64,000 nucleotides of DNA from Methylosinus sp. H3A (GCF_015709455.1 NZ_JADNQW010000005.1:2410501-2474500); one strand, 5' to 3'. Positions 8,392 to 18,548 are shown, counted from the first letter of the stretch. Notes: a model not told the origin generated them from the sequence alone. Made by a program: numbers and translations.

Positions 8392-8539
8392 GTCCTGACT
8401 GCGCTATATTCTCAGTGCAGAGACTAGACGAAAGAGTCGCTCGCTTCAACGCTCCGCCGCTCGACGAGCGCTCATTCATTTGACCCCGCGGCGGGGGGCG
8501 CCTACAACCGGCCCTCGGTATAAATGTGATCGGCGCTCC

Positions 8540-9628
8540 ATGTCCCACAACAGCTTCGGCCATCTCTTCCGCATCACCACTTTCGGCGAGAGCCATGGGC
8601 CGGCGCTCGGCGTCGTCGTCGACGGCTGCCCGCCGGGGCTGGAACTGACGGAGGCCGAGATTCAGGTCTTTCTCGACAAGCGCAAGCCCGGCCAGTCGCG
8701 TTTCACCACGCAGCGGCAGGAGGCCGATGCGGTGAAAATCCTGTCCGGCGTTTTCGCCGATTCCGCCGGCCGGCAGGTCACGACCGGGACGCCGATCGCG
8801 CTTCTGATCGAGAACACCGACCAGCGCTCCAAGGACTATGGCGATATCGCCGAGAAATACCGTCCCGGCCACGCCGATTACGCCTATGACGCGAAATATG
8901 GAATTCGCGACTATCGCGGCGGCGGGCGCTCCTCGGCGCGCGAGACGGCCGCGCGCGTCGCCGCCGGCGCCGTGGCGCGCAAAGTGCTCGCCGGCGTCAC
9001 CATCCGCGGCGCTCTGGTGCAGATCGGCCCGCATAAAATCGACCGCGCCCGCTTCGACTGGGCGGAGGTGGAGAAGAACCAGCTGTTCTGCCCCGATGCG
9101 GAGACTGCGAAGCTCTGGGCCGATTATCTCGACGGCGTGCGCAAATCGGGCTCGTCCATCGGCGCAGTTATAGAGGTGGTGGCGGAGGGCGTCCCCGCCG
9201 GCTGGGGCGCGCCCATCTACGGCAAGCTCGACTCCGATCTCGCCAGCGCCTTCATGTCGATCAATGCAGTGAAAGGCGTCGAAATCGGCGCGGGATTCGC
9301 CGCGGCCGAGCTCTCCGGCGAAGCCAATGCCGATGAGATGCGCGCCGGTCCGGACGGCAAGCCCGAGTTTCTCTCCAATCAGGCAGGCGGCGTGCTCGGC
9401 GGCATATCGACCGGCCAGCCCATCGTCGCGCGTTTCGCGGTGAAGCCCACCTCCTCGATCCTGACGCCGCGCCGCACGATCGACCGCAACGGCCAGGAGA
9501 CAGAGATCGTCACCAAGGGCCGCCACGACCCTTGCGTCGGCATACGCGCCGTGCCGGTGGGCGAGGCGATGATGGCCATTGTGCTGGCCGACCATTTCCT
9601 GCGGCACAGGGGGCAGGTCGGCGGCTGA
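8540..9628 (+). CDS. aroC: chorismate synthase
   Basis: A 362-residue protein matching chorismate synthase over its whole length. It starts [20 protein letters not shown], has the signature [20 protein letters not shown] block (here [20 protein letters not shown]) and [20 protein letters not shown], and ends with the [15 protein letters not shown] block. It converts EPSP to chorismate, the last step of the shikimate pathway, with reduced FMN. The frame is open from 8480, but conservation begins at the ATG at 8540. It is followed after 4 bp by a deacetylase gene on the same strand. Confidence 0.97.
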   Translation: MSHNSFGHLFRITTFGESHGPALGVVVDGCPPGLELTEAEIQVFLDKRKPGQSRFTTQRQEADAVKILSGVFADSAGRQVTTGTPIALLIENTDQRSKDYGDIAEKYRPGHADYAYDAKYGIRDYRGGGRSSARETAARVAAGAVARKVLAGVTIRGALVQIGPHKIDRARFDWAEVEKNQLFCPDAETAKLWADYLDGVRKSGSSIGAVIEVVAEGVPAGWGAPIYGKLDSDLASAFMSINAVKGVEIGAGFAAAELSGEANADEMRAGPDGKPEFLSNQAGGVLGGISTGQPIVARFAVKPTSSILTPRRTIDRNGQETEIVTKGRHDPCVGIRAVPVGEAMMAIVLADHFLRHRGQVGG

Positions 9629-9632
9629 GCCG

Positions 9633-10670
9633 ATGGTCGGACGAGCGCCGGCGTCATCCACCTTCACCCGTAGGCAGGCGCTTGCGTTAACGGCGGGGTT
9701 GGCGCTTTCGCCCGATTTCGTTGCGGCGGGCGGCGCCGAGCCGACGACCCTCCTCGTCACCCACGCATCCGGCCTCGCGCATGAGGTCGGGGCCGGCCGT
9801 CCCGACCAGCCCGAGCGGCTGCGCGCCATAGCCGTCGCCTTGGATGCGGATCGCTTCTCCGCGCTGCGTCGCGCGGAAGCGCCGGCCGCCTCGCGCGAGG
9901 CGATCCTCGCCGTCCATGCTCCGTCTCTGCTCGAGCGTCTCGAGAAAGCCGCGCCGCAAAGCGGGCTCGCGACTCTCGGCCCCGATATCGTCATGAGTCC
10001 CGGCTCGCTCGAGGCCGCGCTGCGCGCCGCCGGCGCCGCGACCTTTGCCGTCGACGCGGTGATGCGCGGCGCCGCCCGCAACGCTTTCGTCGCCATGCGT
10101 CCGCCAGGCCATCATGCGACGCGCGAGAGCGCCATGGGCTTCTGCTTCTTCAACAACGCCGCCATCGCGGCGCGTCACGCCATCGCCGCCCATGGCGTCG
10201 AGCGCGTCGCCATCGTCGATTTCGATGTGCATCACGGCAATGGTCTGCAGGAGATATTCTGGTCGCAGAAGAACATCCTCTATTGCTCCTCGCATCAATC
10301 GCCGCACTATCCCTTCACCGGCGCCGCGAGCGAGCGCGGCGCGCATGACAACATCGTCAACGCCCCGCTCGCCAAAGGCTCCGGCGGCAGAGAGTTCGCG
10401 CAGGCTTGGACGCAGGCGATTCTCCCGCGCCTCGACGATTTTGCGCCGGACATCCTCCTCATTTGCGCCGGTTTCGACGGGCATTTGCACGATCCTCTCG
10501 GCGGGTTGCGCCTGCATCGTCAGGACTTCGCCGAGCTTACGCTGCGCTTCGCAGAGATCGCCGCGCGCCGCTGTAGCGGGCGCATCGTCTCATTGCTCGA
10601 GGGCGGCTATCGGCCGGACGACCTCGCCGCCTGCGTCGCCGCTCATGTCGGCGCGCTGATGGGGGCGTGA
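9633..10670 (+). CDS. histone deacetylase family protein with twin-arginine-like N-terminus
   Basis: A 345-residue class II HDAC/acetylpolyamine amidohydrolase-like hydrolase. The zinc and charge-relay residues are present: RPPGHHATRE, DFDVHHGNG and GFDGHLHDPLGGL, plus the late EGGYR. Substrates in bacteria are usually acetylated polyamines or other small N-acetyl compounds. The N-terminus, TFTRRQALALTAGLALSP, looks like a Tat signal, which would place the enzyme in the periplasm; that is unusual for this family. ATG 9633 lies 4 bp after the aroC stop. The catalytic Gly in GFDGH, where many relatives have Ala, is a minor variation. Confidence 0.85.
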   Translation: MVGRAPASSTFTRRQALALTAGLALSPDFVAAGGAEPTTLLVTHASGLAHEVGAGRPDQPERLRAIAVALDADRFSALRRAEAPAASREAILAVHAPSLLERLEKAAPQSGLATLGPDIVMSPGSLEAALRAAGAATFAVDAVMRGAARNAFVAMRPPGHHATRESAMGFCFFNNAAIAARHAIAAHGVERVAIVDFDVHHGNGLQEIFWSQKNILYCSSHQSPHYPFTGAASERGAHDNIVNAPLAKGSGGREFAQAWTQAILPRLDDFAPDILLICAGFDGHLHDPLGGLRLHRQDFAELTLRFAEIAARRCSGRIVSLLEGGYRPDDLAACVAAHVGALMGA

Positions 10671-10776
10671 GGCCGTCCCCGCCCGGCGCGTGCGCGGGCG
10701 CACATCAATGACGATCTCGATCATGGCATCACGGCCACAGAGACGCCGTGCACAAAATCTGTGAAGGGAGAGAACA

Positions 10777-11088
10777 ATGGAACTCGGCAGGAACGAATGG
10801 AGCCAGGCCCGCGCGCAAATGATCGGCAAGCGCGCGCTCATCGGTCTCACCCGCGTGACGCCGCACGGCAAGGTGCTGCGTCAGATGTTCGGCACGATCG
10901 CCGCCATTGACGGAACCGGCGTCGACATAGAGCTCGAAGGCAAGGACGCCGGCCGCAAGGTCCGCCTGCCGCCGGACCTCGGCCGCTTCCGCATCGCCGG
11001 CCCCGGCGATTATCTGCTGTGGGAGACGGGCGAGATTCTCGCGGACCCCGATTTCGTCGGCGCCTTCACCGTCAACGAAGCGGCGTGA
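10777..11088 (+). CDS. conserved hypothetical protein, 103 aa
   Basis: No family recognised. The protein is soluble and predicted beta-rich (GKVLRQMFGTIAAIDGTGVD, GPGDYLLWETGEILADPDFV), with a short basic N-terminal helix. A clear ribosome site (GAAGGGAGAG) lies 6-7 bp before the ATG, which supports real expression. It stands alone between the deacetylase and a convergent DUF2233 gene, whose stop codon lies 2 bp from its own. Confidence 0.6.
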   Translation: MELGRNEWSQARAQMIGKRALIGLTRVTPHGKVLRQMFGTIAAIDGTGVDIELEGKDAGRKVRLPPDLGRFRIAGPGDYLLWETGEILADPDFVGAFTVNEAA

Positions 11089-11089
11089 G

Positions 11090-11842
11090 TCATCGCGCCC
11101 GCTCGATGACGCCGACGATCGGCCCCATGGGGCGGAAGCGGTCGTGTCGCGACAGCGAAGGCGCATAGAGCGCCGAGATCGAGCCGTCGAGGAAGAGCGC
11201 GTCCGGACATTTCAAACGCTCGCGAAAGAGAGTCGCGAAAGCGTGGAATGTCACCGGCTGATTGGAGATGGCGAAGGCGACGATATGGCCGTCGCGCACG
11301 CCGACTCCATTGCGAATCTTCATCGACGTTCCGGTGTCGTGGATGCGCGGATTGATGCGTCCGCCGACAACGAGCATCGGCCCCGATTGCGTCGCATAGG
11401 CGGGATGCAGCCGCTCTTTGAGAAAGCGCTGCGTCTCCGTGACGCCGGCGCGCGCGCCCTCCACCCAGAAAATCCCATTGGGCTTCATATGGAAATTGCC
11501 GGCGCCCGAATGGGTATTGGCGCTTTTCTCCATATGGCCGCCTTCGACATAGAGTCCGATCGGCAGGCGCCGCTCGTCATACATTCCGGCGTTCATCGCG
11601 AAGAGAAGCTTTTCGCCCTTCTGCGCGAGCGCGGCGTCGAGCGCCGAGAAGGAGCCATAGACCTCGCCTTTCGCATCGGCGAGAAAGAGGCGAATGGAAT
11701 CGCTGCGCGTGTCGAAGACGCAGATGGTGTAGCTCGCGCCCGCATCCTCCACATCCTGGCAAGGATTGCGCGACGCCGTGGCCGCGGGCGAGGCGAAGAT
11801 GAGAAAGAGGGCGAAGGGCAGGAGGCGGTAAAGCGGAATCAT
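11090..11842 (-). CDS. phosphodiester glycosidase family (DUF2233/NAGPA-like) exported protein
   Basis: 250 residues with a signal peptide (MIPLYRLLPFALFLIFASPA). The domain has the family blocks FAMNAGMYDERRLPIGLYVE, GNFHMKPNGIFWV, SGPMLVVGG and DALFLDGSISALYAPSL. Members hydrolyse phosphodiester-linked sugars, as in the mammalian uncovering enzyme NAGPA; the bacterial substrates are mostly unknown but are thought to be envelope glycans. It is convergent with the preceding small gene, the two stops being 2 bp apart. The exact substrate is not deducible. Confidence 0.8.
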   Translation of the reverse strand: MIPLYRLLPFALFLIFASPAATASRNPCQDVEDAGASYTICVFDTRSDSIRLFLADAKGEVYGSFSALDAALAQKGEKLLFAMNAGMYDERRLPIGLYVEGGHMEKSANTHSGAGNFHMKPNGIFWVEGARAGVTETQRFLKERLHPAYATQSGPMLVVGGRINPRIHDTGTSMKIRNGVGVRDGHIVAFAISNQPVTFHAFATLFRERLKCPDALFLDGSISALYAPSLSRHDRFRPMGPIVGVIERAR

Positions 11843-11887
11843 GCGCCGATCATAGCATGATGCGCCGATTCGCTCGCGGGGGCGGCG

Positions 11888-12460
11888 TCAGCTGCGCGCA
11901 TCGGGAGGCGTCGCCGCGCCGGGGCCGAGCGAGCGCTGCAAGATCACTGAATCCGTCCAGCGGCCGAATTTAAATCCGACGCCGGAGAGATATCCGGCCT
12001 GCCGAAAGCCGATCGCCTCATGCAGCTTCAGCGACGCCTCATTAGAGGCGTCGACATAGCCGATCATTTGCCGAAAGCCCGCCGCCGCGCAGGAATCGAC
12101 GAGCGCTTGCAGCAGCAGCCGGCCGACGCCACGATGCAGATGGCGTGGATCGACATAGATCGAATGCTTGACGACATAGCGATAGGCGGGCCGCTTGCGG
12201 AAGGGCACGACATAGGCGTAGCCGACGACGGCGCGCTCATGCTCGGCGACGAGATGCGGCAGCCGATGATTGCCCATATTCTTGCGCCGGCGCTTCAAAT
12301 CCTCTTTCTGCGGCGGCTCGTAGAGCGGCGCCTCTGAAGGATCGAGCCCCTTGCGCACATGCTGCAGATAGATCGCCAGCATGGCGTCGACGTCATCGTC
12401 GCGCGAGGGACGGACGAGAAGCGTCGTGCGCTCGGCCTGCGCGGCGAGAGGTGCGGTCAT
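11888..12460 (-). CDS. GNAT family N-acetyltransferase (Pat-like)
   Basis: 190 residues with an acetyl-CoA fold: VVGYAYVVPFRKRPAYRY, the pyrophosphate loop HLHRGVGRLLLQALV, then GYVDASNEASLKLHEAIGF. The pattern is that of phosphinothricin/methionine sulfoximine acetyltransferase-like enzymes, which acetylate small amines or amino acids. The ATG at 12460 overlaps the stop of the decarboxylase as ATGA, so the two are translationally coupled. Pairing with an amino-acid decarboxylase suggests that the acetyl acceptor may be a polyamine or diamine, but that is inference. Confidence 0.85.
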   Translation of the reverse strand: MTAPLAAQAERTTLLVRPSRDDDVDAMLAIYLQHVRKGLDPSEAPLYEPPQKEDLKRRRKNMGNHRLPHLVAEHERAVVGYAYVVPFRKRPAYRYVVKHSIYVDPRHLHRGVGRLLLQALVDSCAAAGFRQMIGYVDASNEASLKLHEAIGFRQAGYLSGVGFKFGRWTDSVILQRSLGPGAATPPDARS

Positions 12461-14814
12461 TCCTGCACCACATAAGTGTAGAGCCGCATCTTCGCCTCGC
12501 CGTTCCACTGCTTGTAGAGTCCCTGAATCTCATAATCGAAGCCGGGGAAGAGATTGGCGCTGCGCTCGAACATGCGCAGATAGTCGAGCATGGGCCGCGC
12601 TTTCTCGTCGAGCCGCTCGCCCGGAACGATCGTCGCAATGCCTGGCGGATAGATGACGAAAAGCGTCGTCGCTATGCGGCCGTCGATCTCGTCGATCGGC
12701 AGAAAATCCACCTCATTGCGCACGAGGCGGAGGTAAGCCTCGCGCGGCGTCATCACCATCTCGGGCAGATGCTCCTGCCGGAATTGCGCCTGTTGCAGAG
12801 CGCTGGCGTTGGCCTCCTTGAAGAAGCGATGCATGTCGGCGCAAAGATCGCGCAGCCGCACGCCCTTGTAGCGCGCGGCGCGGCGCGCGACGAATTCGGG
12901 GATGACGTCCTGCAGAAGCGCATTGTCGTCATGCAGGCGCTTGAAGGCCACGAGCGAGGAGACGAGCGTTCCCGCCTTGCTCGATTCGACGCCCGGCGTT
13001 AGCAGAAACAGCAGCGAGTTGAGGTCGTTCTTCTCCGGCACGATGCGATTCTCGCGCAAATATTGCGCGACGATCGGCGCCGGGATTCCATGATCGGCAT
13101 AGGCGCCGCTCTCGCGATCGAAGCCCGGCGTCAGCAGAGTGAGCTTGGCCGGATCGGTGATCGCGAAGCCCGGCGCCATATTGGAGAATCCATGCCAGCG
13201 GGCGTCCGGCGCCAGCGCCCAGAAATCGGGATTGCGCGCGAGCTGATCGGTGGACACGCTCTCCCAGGGAACGCGATGCGCGCCGGATTCGCGCGCCGCG
13301 TCCGGTATCGAGACCCAATCGGGCGCGAAAGGATCGAAGAACCAGCGCCGCGCCGGATCCTGCTCCTTGGCCTCGAACTCGCGCCGCACCGCGCGCAGCT
13401 TCTTGCGCAGCTCTATGCCGAGCCGGATGGTGTCGTCCCACAACAGCTCGCCGGAGCGGCCCTTCATCATCTGCGCGCCGACATCCAATGAGGCGAACAG
13501 CGGATAGAAGGGCGAGGTGGAGGCGTGCTGCATGAAGCCTTCATTGAAGCGGCGATGCTCCACGCGCCGCCGCTGGCCTTTGATATGGCGGTCGCGCACA
13601 TGAATTTGCGAGGCCTGCGAGAAGCTGGCGAGCTGCTTATGCGTCGATTGCGTCGCGACGATTCCGGGCGAGGCCTCGGTGAGGTTCTTCAGCCCCATCG
13701 CATAGCGCCGCTCATAGAGCGGATGAAACTTCATGAAGCCGGCCCAGGCTTCATCGAAGAGAATATAGTCGCACAAATGACCGATCTTTTGGACGATCCA
13801 TTCGGCGTTATGGATGGTGCCGTCATAAGTGCATTGCTCGACGACGGCGGCGCGGAAGGGCCGCTCCTTGCGCCAGGCGTCCTTGTCCTTCACCAGAGGA
13901 TTGGCGCGAATGCGCTCGCGCAATTTCTCCTCGTCGAAGGCCTCGTGATCGATCGGGCCGATGAGGCCATGCGCGTTGCGCGTCGTCGGCAAATAGATCG
14001 GCACGCCGCCGCCGAGCAGCAGCGCGCCATGATGCGCGGCCTTGTGGTTGTTGCGATCGAACAATACGAGGTCGCCCTCGGCGATCAGATTGGTGAGCAC
14101 GACCTTGTTGGAAGTCGATGTGCCGTTGAGCACGAAATAGGTTTTTTCGGCGCCGAAAATTTCCGCCGCCGCTTTTTGCGCGGCGAGCGCCGGGCCTTCA
14201 TGTGTCAACAGATCTCCGAGCTCTATGACGGAATTGTCGAGATCGTCGCGGAACACGGCTTCGCCCAAATGCTCCATGAAGATGCGGCCGATCGGGCTGC
14301 GGCTGTAGAAAATGCCGCCATTGTGGCCCGGGCAGGTCCAGAGCTGATTGCCCTCCTCGGCGTAATCGACCAGCGCGCCGAAGAAAGGCGTCTTCAGCGT
14401 CTCCGCATATTGCTTCAGGCGCGAGACGAGATTTTTGGCGATGAACTCCGGCGTCTCCTCGGCGAGGAAGACATAGCCGTCGATGAAATCCAACACCTCT
14501 ACCGGAATATCCTCGAAGCGCTTGCGGCGAATGAGCAGCATGATCGGCATTTCGAGGCCGCGCTTGCGCATGAGATCGATGAGCGAAGCGGTCTTGCCTT
14601 CGAGCCCTTTCTTGCCCCAATCGACGACGAGGCAGCCGATGGCGGCGTCGGTCTGCACGACGATCTCGGCGTCCTCCACGCGGCGTGCGCGCACGACCTG
14701 GAAGCCCATGCTCTCGATCGCCGTGATGATCTGATTGACGCGCAGCCCCTCGAGGTCGTCGGCCTCGAAATTGGGCGCGGAGAAGAGGAAAGTGAAGCGA
14801 CGGGAGAAGTCCAT
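12457..14814 (-). CDS. Orn/Lys/Arg decarboxylase (PLP fold type I)
   Basis: 785 residues, the length of the large acid-type decarboxylases. It has an N-terminal receiver-like wing domain (MDFSRRFTFLFSAPNFEADD), then the PLP domain with TCPGHNGGIFYSRSPIG, VLNGTSTSNKVV, FDRNNHKAAHH, ILFDEAWAGF and the Schiff-base lysine in STHKQL near residue 392. It decarboxylates lysine, ornithine or arginine to the diamine (or agmatine); the residues do not decide which. The frame is open from 14919, but homology starts at the ATG at 14814. It is coupled to a downstream acetyltransferase; a Tat-type deacetylase lies 2 kb away. Confidence 0.9.
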   Translation of the reverse strand: MDFSRRFTFLFSAPNFEADDLEGLRVNQIITAIESMGFQVVRARRVEDAEIVVQTDAAIGCLVVDWGKKGLEGKTASLIDLMRKRGLEMPIMLLIRRKRFEDIPVEVLDFIDGYVFLAEETPEFIAKNLVSRLKQYAETLKTPFFGALVDYAEEGNQLWTCPGHNGGIFYSRSPIGRIFMEHLGEAVFRDDLDNSVIELGDLLTHEGPALAAQKAAAEIFGAEKTYFVLNGTSTSNKVVLTNLIAEGDLVLFDRNNHKAAHHGALLLGGGVPIYLPTTRNAHGLIGPIDHEAFDEEKLRERIRANPLVKDKDAWRKERPFRAAVVEQCTYDGTIHNAEWIVQKIGHLCDYILFDEAWAGFMKFHPLYERRYAMGLKNLTEASPGIVATQSTHKQLASFSQASQIHVRDRHIKGQRRRVEHRRFNEGFMQHASTSPFYPLFASLDVGAQMMKGRSGELLWDDTIRLGIELRKKLRAVRREFEAKEQDPARRWFFDPFAPDWVSIPDAARESGAHRVPWESVSTDQLARNPDFWALAPDARWHGFSNMAPGFAITDPAKLTLLTPGFDRESGAYADHGIPAPIVAQYLRENRIVPEKNDLNSLLFLLTPGVESSKAGTLVSSLVAFKRLHDDNALLQDVIPEFVARRAARYKGVRLRDLCADMHRFFKEANASALQQAQFRQEHLPEMVMTPREAYLRLVRNEVDFLPIDEIDGRIATTLFVIYPPGIATIVPGERLDEKARPMLDYLRMFERSANLFPGFDYEIQGLYKQWNGEAKMRLYTYVVQE

Positions 14815-14999
14815 TCGAATCGGCCTGTGGCGCTGGCGGAGGAGAGGAGGAGTCGCGCACTCACAGCCTTGTTCGATGACACAATCATGACGGCGTTTCC
14901 CCGCTCGAAATTTGCGCAATCGGCCGCTTGCCGCCGGCGGGACCGCGGCCTAAGCTATGTAGATGGCCTATATAACGCGGCGGGGAGGGTCCGATCGAC

Positions 15000-15980
15000 A
15001 TGCGCATCGGCGTGTTCTGCACCTATGAAAATCCAGTCCGCGACTATAAGAGCTGCTTCGATGCGCAGACGCGCCTCGTGCGTCGCGCGGAGGAGGTGGG
15101 CTTCGAGGAGGCCTGGGTCGCCGAGCATCATTTCGACGATGACGCCGTCAGCCCGTCGATACTGACGCTGCTCGCCTATCTCGCCGGCGTCACCTCGCGC
15201 GTGCGGCTCGGCTCGGCCGCGGTGCTGCTCGCTTTCCGCAATCCGATTCAGGTGGCGGAGGATGTCGCGACGCTCGACGTGCTCTCCAATGGCCGTTTCG
15301 ATTTCGGCGTCGCCAAGGGCGGGCCCTTTCCCGCGCAGAACAAGCATTTTCATGCCGCCAAGGACGAGACGCGCGATATCACGCTGGAGGCGCTCGAGCT
15401 GATCGAGCGTCTGCTCTATGAGGATCACGTCACCTTCTCCGGCGCGCATTTCCAGGTGGATGATCTCGCACTCTCACCCAAGCCGCTGCAAAAGCCGATC
15501 CCGACCTGGATCGCGACATCGACTCCGGCCGCGATCGAGCATGCGGCGCGCAATGGCTTCGGCTTGATGGCGGCCTCGCCGGCGCCGATCGCGAAGATCG
15601 AGCAGGCGGTGGCTGCTTATCGCGCGACCTTGCCGGGCGCCGATCCGCGTCTTGCTCTGGCGCGCTTCTATTACGCCGCCGAGACGCGCGAGCGCGCGCT
15701 CGACGAGGCGCTGCCCTTCATCGCGCGCTTCGCCGATCGCATGCGCGGCATTTTTCTCGCGCAGAATGCGCCGGCCTCATTCGATCCGGCGGAGCTCGTC
15801 GAGCGCTCGCTGATCGGCAGCTATGAGGAGATCGCCGAGAAGATCGTCGACATTCATCGCCGCCTCGGCGTGCGCTCGCTGCTGCTGAAGCCGGCGACGG
15901 CGAATGAGGCGCGCGCGCTCGCGAGCCTCGATGATTTCGCCGCGAAGATTCGCCCGCGGCTCGGCGCCGCGGGCGTTTGA
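15000..15980 (+). CDS. LLM class flavin-dependent oxidoreductase
   Basis: 326 residues, luciferase-like monooxygenase fold: MRIGVFCTYENP, EAWVAEHHFDDDAVSPS, RVRLGSAAVLLAFRNPIQVA, NGRFDFGVAKGG and a C-terminal GSYEEIAEKI. Such enzymes use reduced FMN, usually for monooxygenation; the substrate cannot be told. It is divergent from the decarboxylase with about 185 bp between the starts and stands alone. ATG 15000 is followed directly by the conserved first strand. Confidence 0.85.
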   Translation: MRIGVFCTYENPVRDYKSCFDAQTRLVRRAEEVGFEEAWVAEHHFDDDAVSPSILTLLAYLAGVTSRVRLGSAAVLLAFRNPIQVAEDVATLDVLSNGRFDFGVAKGGPFPAQNKHFHAAKDETRDITLEALELIERLLYEDHVTFSGAHFQVDDLALSPKPLQKPIPTWIATSTPAAIEHAARNGFGLMAASPAPIAKIEQAVAAYRATLPGADPRLALARFYYAAETRERALDEALPFIARFADRMRGIFLAQNAPASFDPAELVERSLIGSYEEIAEKIVDIHRRLGVRSLLLKPATANEARALASLDDFAAKIRPRLGAAGV

Positions 15981-16007
15981 GCGCGCGTCAGAACTCGACG
16001 CGCCGTC

Positions 16008-18548
16008 TCAGAACTCCACGCGCAGCGAGCCGAGGAAAGTGCGCGGCGTCCCGGTCTTGATATAGGTGCGATCCTGCGAGGCGGGATAATAGACCGTGTC
16101 GGTGATGTTCTTCACATTGATCTGCGCCGTCACGGTGAAATCGTCGATCTTCGTCGTATAGGAGATCATGCCATTGAGCAGCGCATAGCCCGGCAGCACA
16201 TAGGAATTTGCGTTGTCGCCGAGCGCGCTGCCCGTCACCGTGAGGCCGGCGCCGAGGCTCAGCCCTTTGAAAGCGTCGTCGGCGTCATATTTCACCCAGA
16301 GATTGCCATAGTTGCGCGGGCTCGACGCCAGCACTTTGCCGGCCACAGCGAGATTGCTGTTGTAGACGGTGAGCGCATTGGCCGCGGAGCCCTCGACCGT
16401 GCGCACATCGTCATGGGTGTAGTTGGCGATGACGCTCCAATTGTCGTCGATGCGGCCGGTGAGGTCGAATTCGAAGCCCTGGCTGCGCGCTTTGCCGATC
16501 AGATAGGTGATGGTCGAATTGAGCGGATCGGCCGTCGGAATATTGGTCTTGGTGATGTCGAAATAGGCCATGGTCAGCGTGAGGCGCTTGTCGAAGAACT
16601 CCGCCTTGGCGCCTGCCTCCCATATCTCGCCGCGTTGCGGCGGCTGCGGCATGCTGTAATTGGTCGTGTTGTTGGAGCCGAAGGATTGCGCGAAATTGCC
16701 ATAGACGGACATAAAGGGCAGCGGTTGATAGACGACGCCGACGCGCGGGCTGAAGGCAGAGGAATAGACGGTCTTGTAATTGCCGTAGCCGGTCAACCAA
16801 TTGGAATTATAGCCGCCCGATGAGCTCACGGCGTTCCAATCATAGCGTCCGCCGAGCAGCACATGGACGCTGTCGTCGAAGAAGGAGATCATGTCCTGCC
16901 CATAGACGCCGGTCCATTGCTCGCCGGAATGCGCAAAGCCGCCGCCGCGCGGAACGTCGAGCGTGTAATAGTTGGGGGCATAGATGTTGATGGCGCTGAT
17001 CGGCGTGATGATCTGGCTCTTCATACCCCAATAATTGCTGAGATAGTCGAAGCCGACCAGCACCGAATGGGATAGCGGCCCGGTCTCGAACTTGCCTTTG
17101 AGATCGAGATTGGTGGCGAAGGTGTTGTCCGTATTGCCGGGGAAATAGACGTAAGTGCGGCTCAGCACGCCGGTGATCTGATTAAAGCCGGCGCCGGCGA
17201 CATTGCCATTGGTGGTGCCGAGGCTCGTATAGCTCAGCCGATTGGTGAGGCTCCAATCCTTCGATATGTCATAGGTCCAATCATAGGCGATGCGCTTCTT
17301 GTCGAAGTGATTTTTGAGATTGGTGGTGAGATAGGGCGCGGAGAGATAGCGGGAGATCGGAATATTCGCAGGATGATCATAGACCGCCGGCCGCAGCTCG
17401 TAATCATCGACCCAGGTCTTGTTCTGATATTCGAAATCGACATTGATGCGGAACTGCTCGATCGGCCGATAGGAGATCGTCGGCGCGACGAAGAAATTGC
17501 GATCGGTGACGAAATCGCGATAGGAATCGGTGCGATAATATTCGGCGTTCACGCGATAGAGCAGGGATTTGTCCGCCGTCAGCGGGCCGGTCGCGTCGAT
17601 CGTCGTGCGCGTGCCGCCAAAGGATTTCACCTGCTCCTGTATCGAGTAATAGGGCGTCTCCAGAGGCCGTTTCACGACGAGATCGAGGAGGCCGCCCGGC
17701 TCGCTGCGTCCGAACAGCATGGCGGCCGGGCCTTTCAGCACGTCGATGGATTGCAGATTGGCCGTGTCGAGATATCGCGACCGAAGCTCGATCAGGCCGT
17801 TCTTATAGGTGCTCTGCGAGACGGAGAAGCCGCGGATCTTGTAGACGTCGAGAAGATTGGGAATCGGCGTCACGCCGGAGATATTGGTCAGCACGGCGTC
17901 GCCGACGGAGATGGCCTGCTGATCGTCCATCGTCTGGCGCGTGACCGCGCGCACCGATATCGGCGACTTCAGCAGCGGCGTGTCGGTCTTCAATGTCGTC
18001 GGCGCGCTCTCGGCCGTATAGCCCGTATGGCGGTCGCCGGGCCCTTTGGCGGCGCCGGATGCGCCGCTGGACTTCGGGCGCGCGGCGTCGGCGCCGACGT
18101 CGATCGTCGGCAGCGGTGTCGCGCCGCCGGCGTCATTCATCGTCGCGCGATCGTTCTGCGCCAGCACGATGGAGACGGCGCGGCCATTGTCGGAGAAGCG
18201 ATAGGCGAGACCCGCTCCGTCGAGCAGACGGCTCAATCCCTCGCGCACCGAATAAGCGCCGGCGAGGCCGGGCGTCGTCAAACGCTGCGTGACGCGCGCG
18301 TCATAGGCGATGTGCAGCCCATTGACATAGGCGAAAGCGTTGAGCGCCGGCGCCATGGGGCCGCGTGGGATGTCATAGGCCTGCACCCAGCCGAGGCGCT
18401 CTTGCGCGGAGATCGAGGCCTGCGCCGGTGAATCGCCGGCGCCCGCGCCGATCGCCAGCGCGCCGAACGCCGTCATTGCGAGCGTCGATCCCACTCTCTT
18501 ACCCTCGCCCTTGCTCGTTCCGCCGCTCCGAACAAACCGCTTCGCCAT
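16008..18548 (-). CDS. TonB-dependent receptor with STN signalling domain
   Basis: 846 residues. After an export region comes a Secretin/TonB N-terminal (STN) domain at about residues 58-130 (YDIPRGPMAPALNAFAYVNG), then the plug (TLKTDTPLLKSP, VLKGPAAMLFGRSEPGG) and a 22-strand barrel ending in GSLRVEF with the terminal Phe needed for outer membrane insertion. The STN domain signals substrate binding to the FecR encoded just upstream (113 bp gap), which controls the ECF sigma factor in the same operon. The plug motifs are those of siderophore-type receptors. It is a close paralogue of the receptor at 42585, which sits with mbnP-mbnH, so the ligand may be a metallophore for copper or iron. The ligand is not provable from sequence. 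Confidence 0.9.
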   Translation of the reverse strand: MAKRFVRSGGTSKGEGKRVGSTLAMTAFGALAIGAGAGDSPAQASISAQERLGWVQAYDIPRGPMAPALNAFAYVNGLHIAYDARVTQRLTTPGLAGAYSVREGLSRLLDGAGLAYRFSDNGRAVSIVLAQNDRATMNDAGGATPLPTIDVGADAARPKSSGASGAAKGPGDRHTGYTAESAPTTLKTDTPLLKSPISVRAVTRQTMDDQQAISVGDAVLTNISGVTPIPNLLDVYKIRGFSVSQSTYKNGLIELRSRYLDTANLQSIDVLKGPAAMLFGRSEPGGLLDLVVKRPLETPYYSIQEQVKSFGGTRTTIDATGPLTADKSLLYRVNAEYYRTDSYRDFVTDRNFFVAPTISYRPIEQFRINVDFEYQNKTWVDDYELRPAVYDHPANIPISRYLSAPYLTTNLKNHFDKKRIAYDWTYDISKDWSLTNRLSYTSLGTTNGNVAGAGFNQITGVLSRTYVYFPGNTDNTFATNLDLKGKFETGPLSHSVLVGFDYLSNYWGMKSQIITPISAINIYAPNYYTLDVPRGGGFAHSGEQWTGVYGQDMISFFDDSVHVLLGGRYDWNAVSSSGGYNSNWLTGYGNYKTVYSSAFSPRVGVVYQPLPFMSVYGNFAQSFGSNNTTNYSMPQPPQRGEIWEAGAKAEFFDKRLTLTMAYFDITKTNIPTADPLNSTITYLIGKARSQGFEFDLTGRIDDNWSVIANYTHDDVRTVEGSAANALTVYNSNLAVAGKVLASSPRNYGNLWVKYDADDAFKGLSLGAGLTVTGSALGDNANSYVLPGYALLNGMISYTTKIDDFTVTAQINVKNITDTVYYPASQDRTYIKTGTPRTFLGSLRVEF

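Noticed and set aside
13525-15165. 546-codon open frame antisense to the amino acid decarboxylase
   Set aside because: It is the complement of a clearly conserved PLP enzyme and also overlaps the divergent luciferase-like gene.
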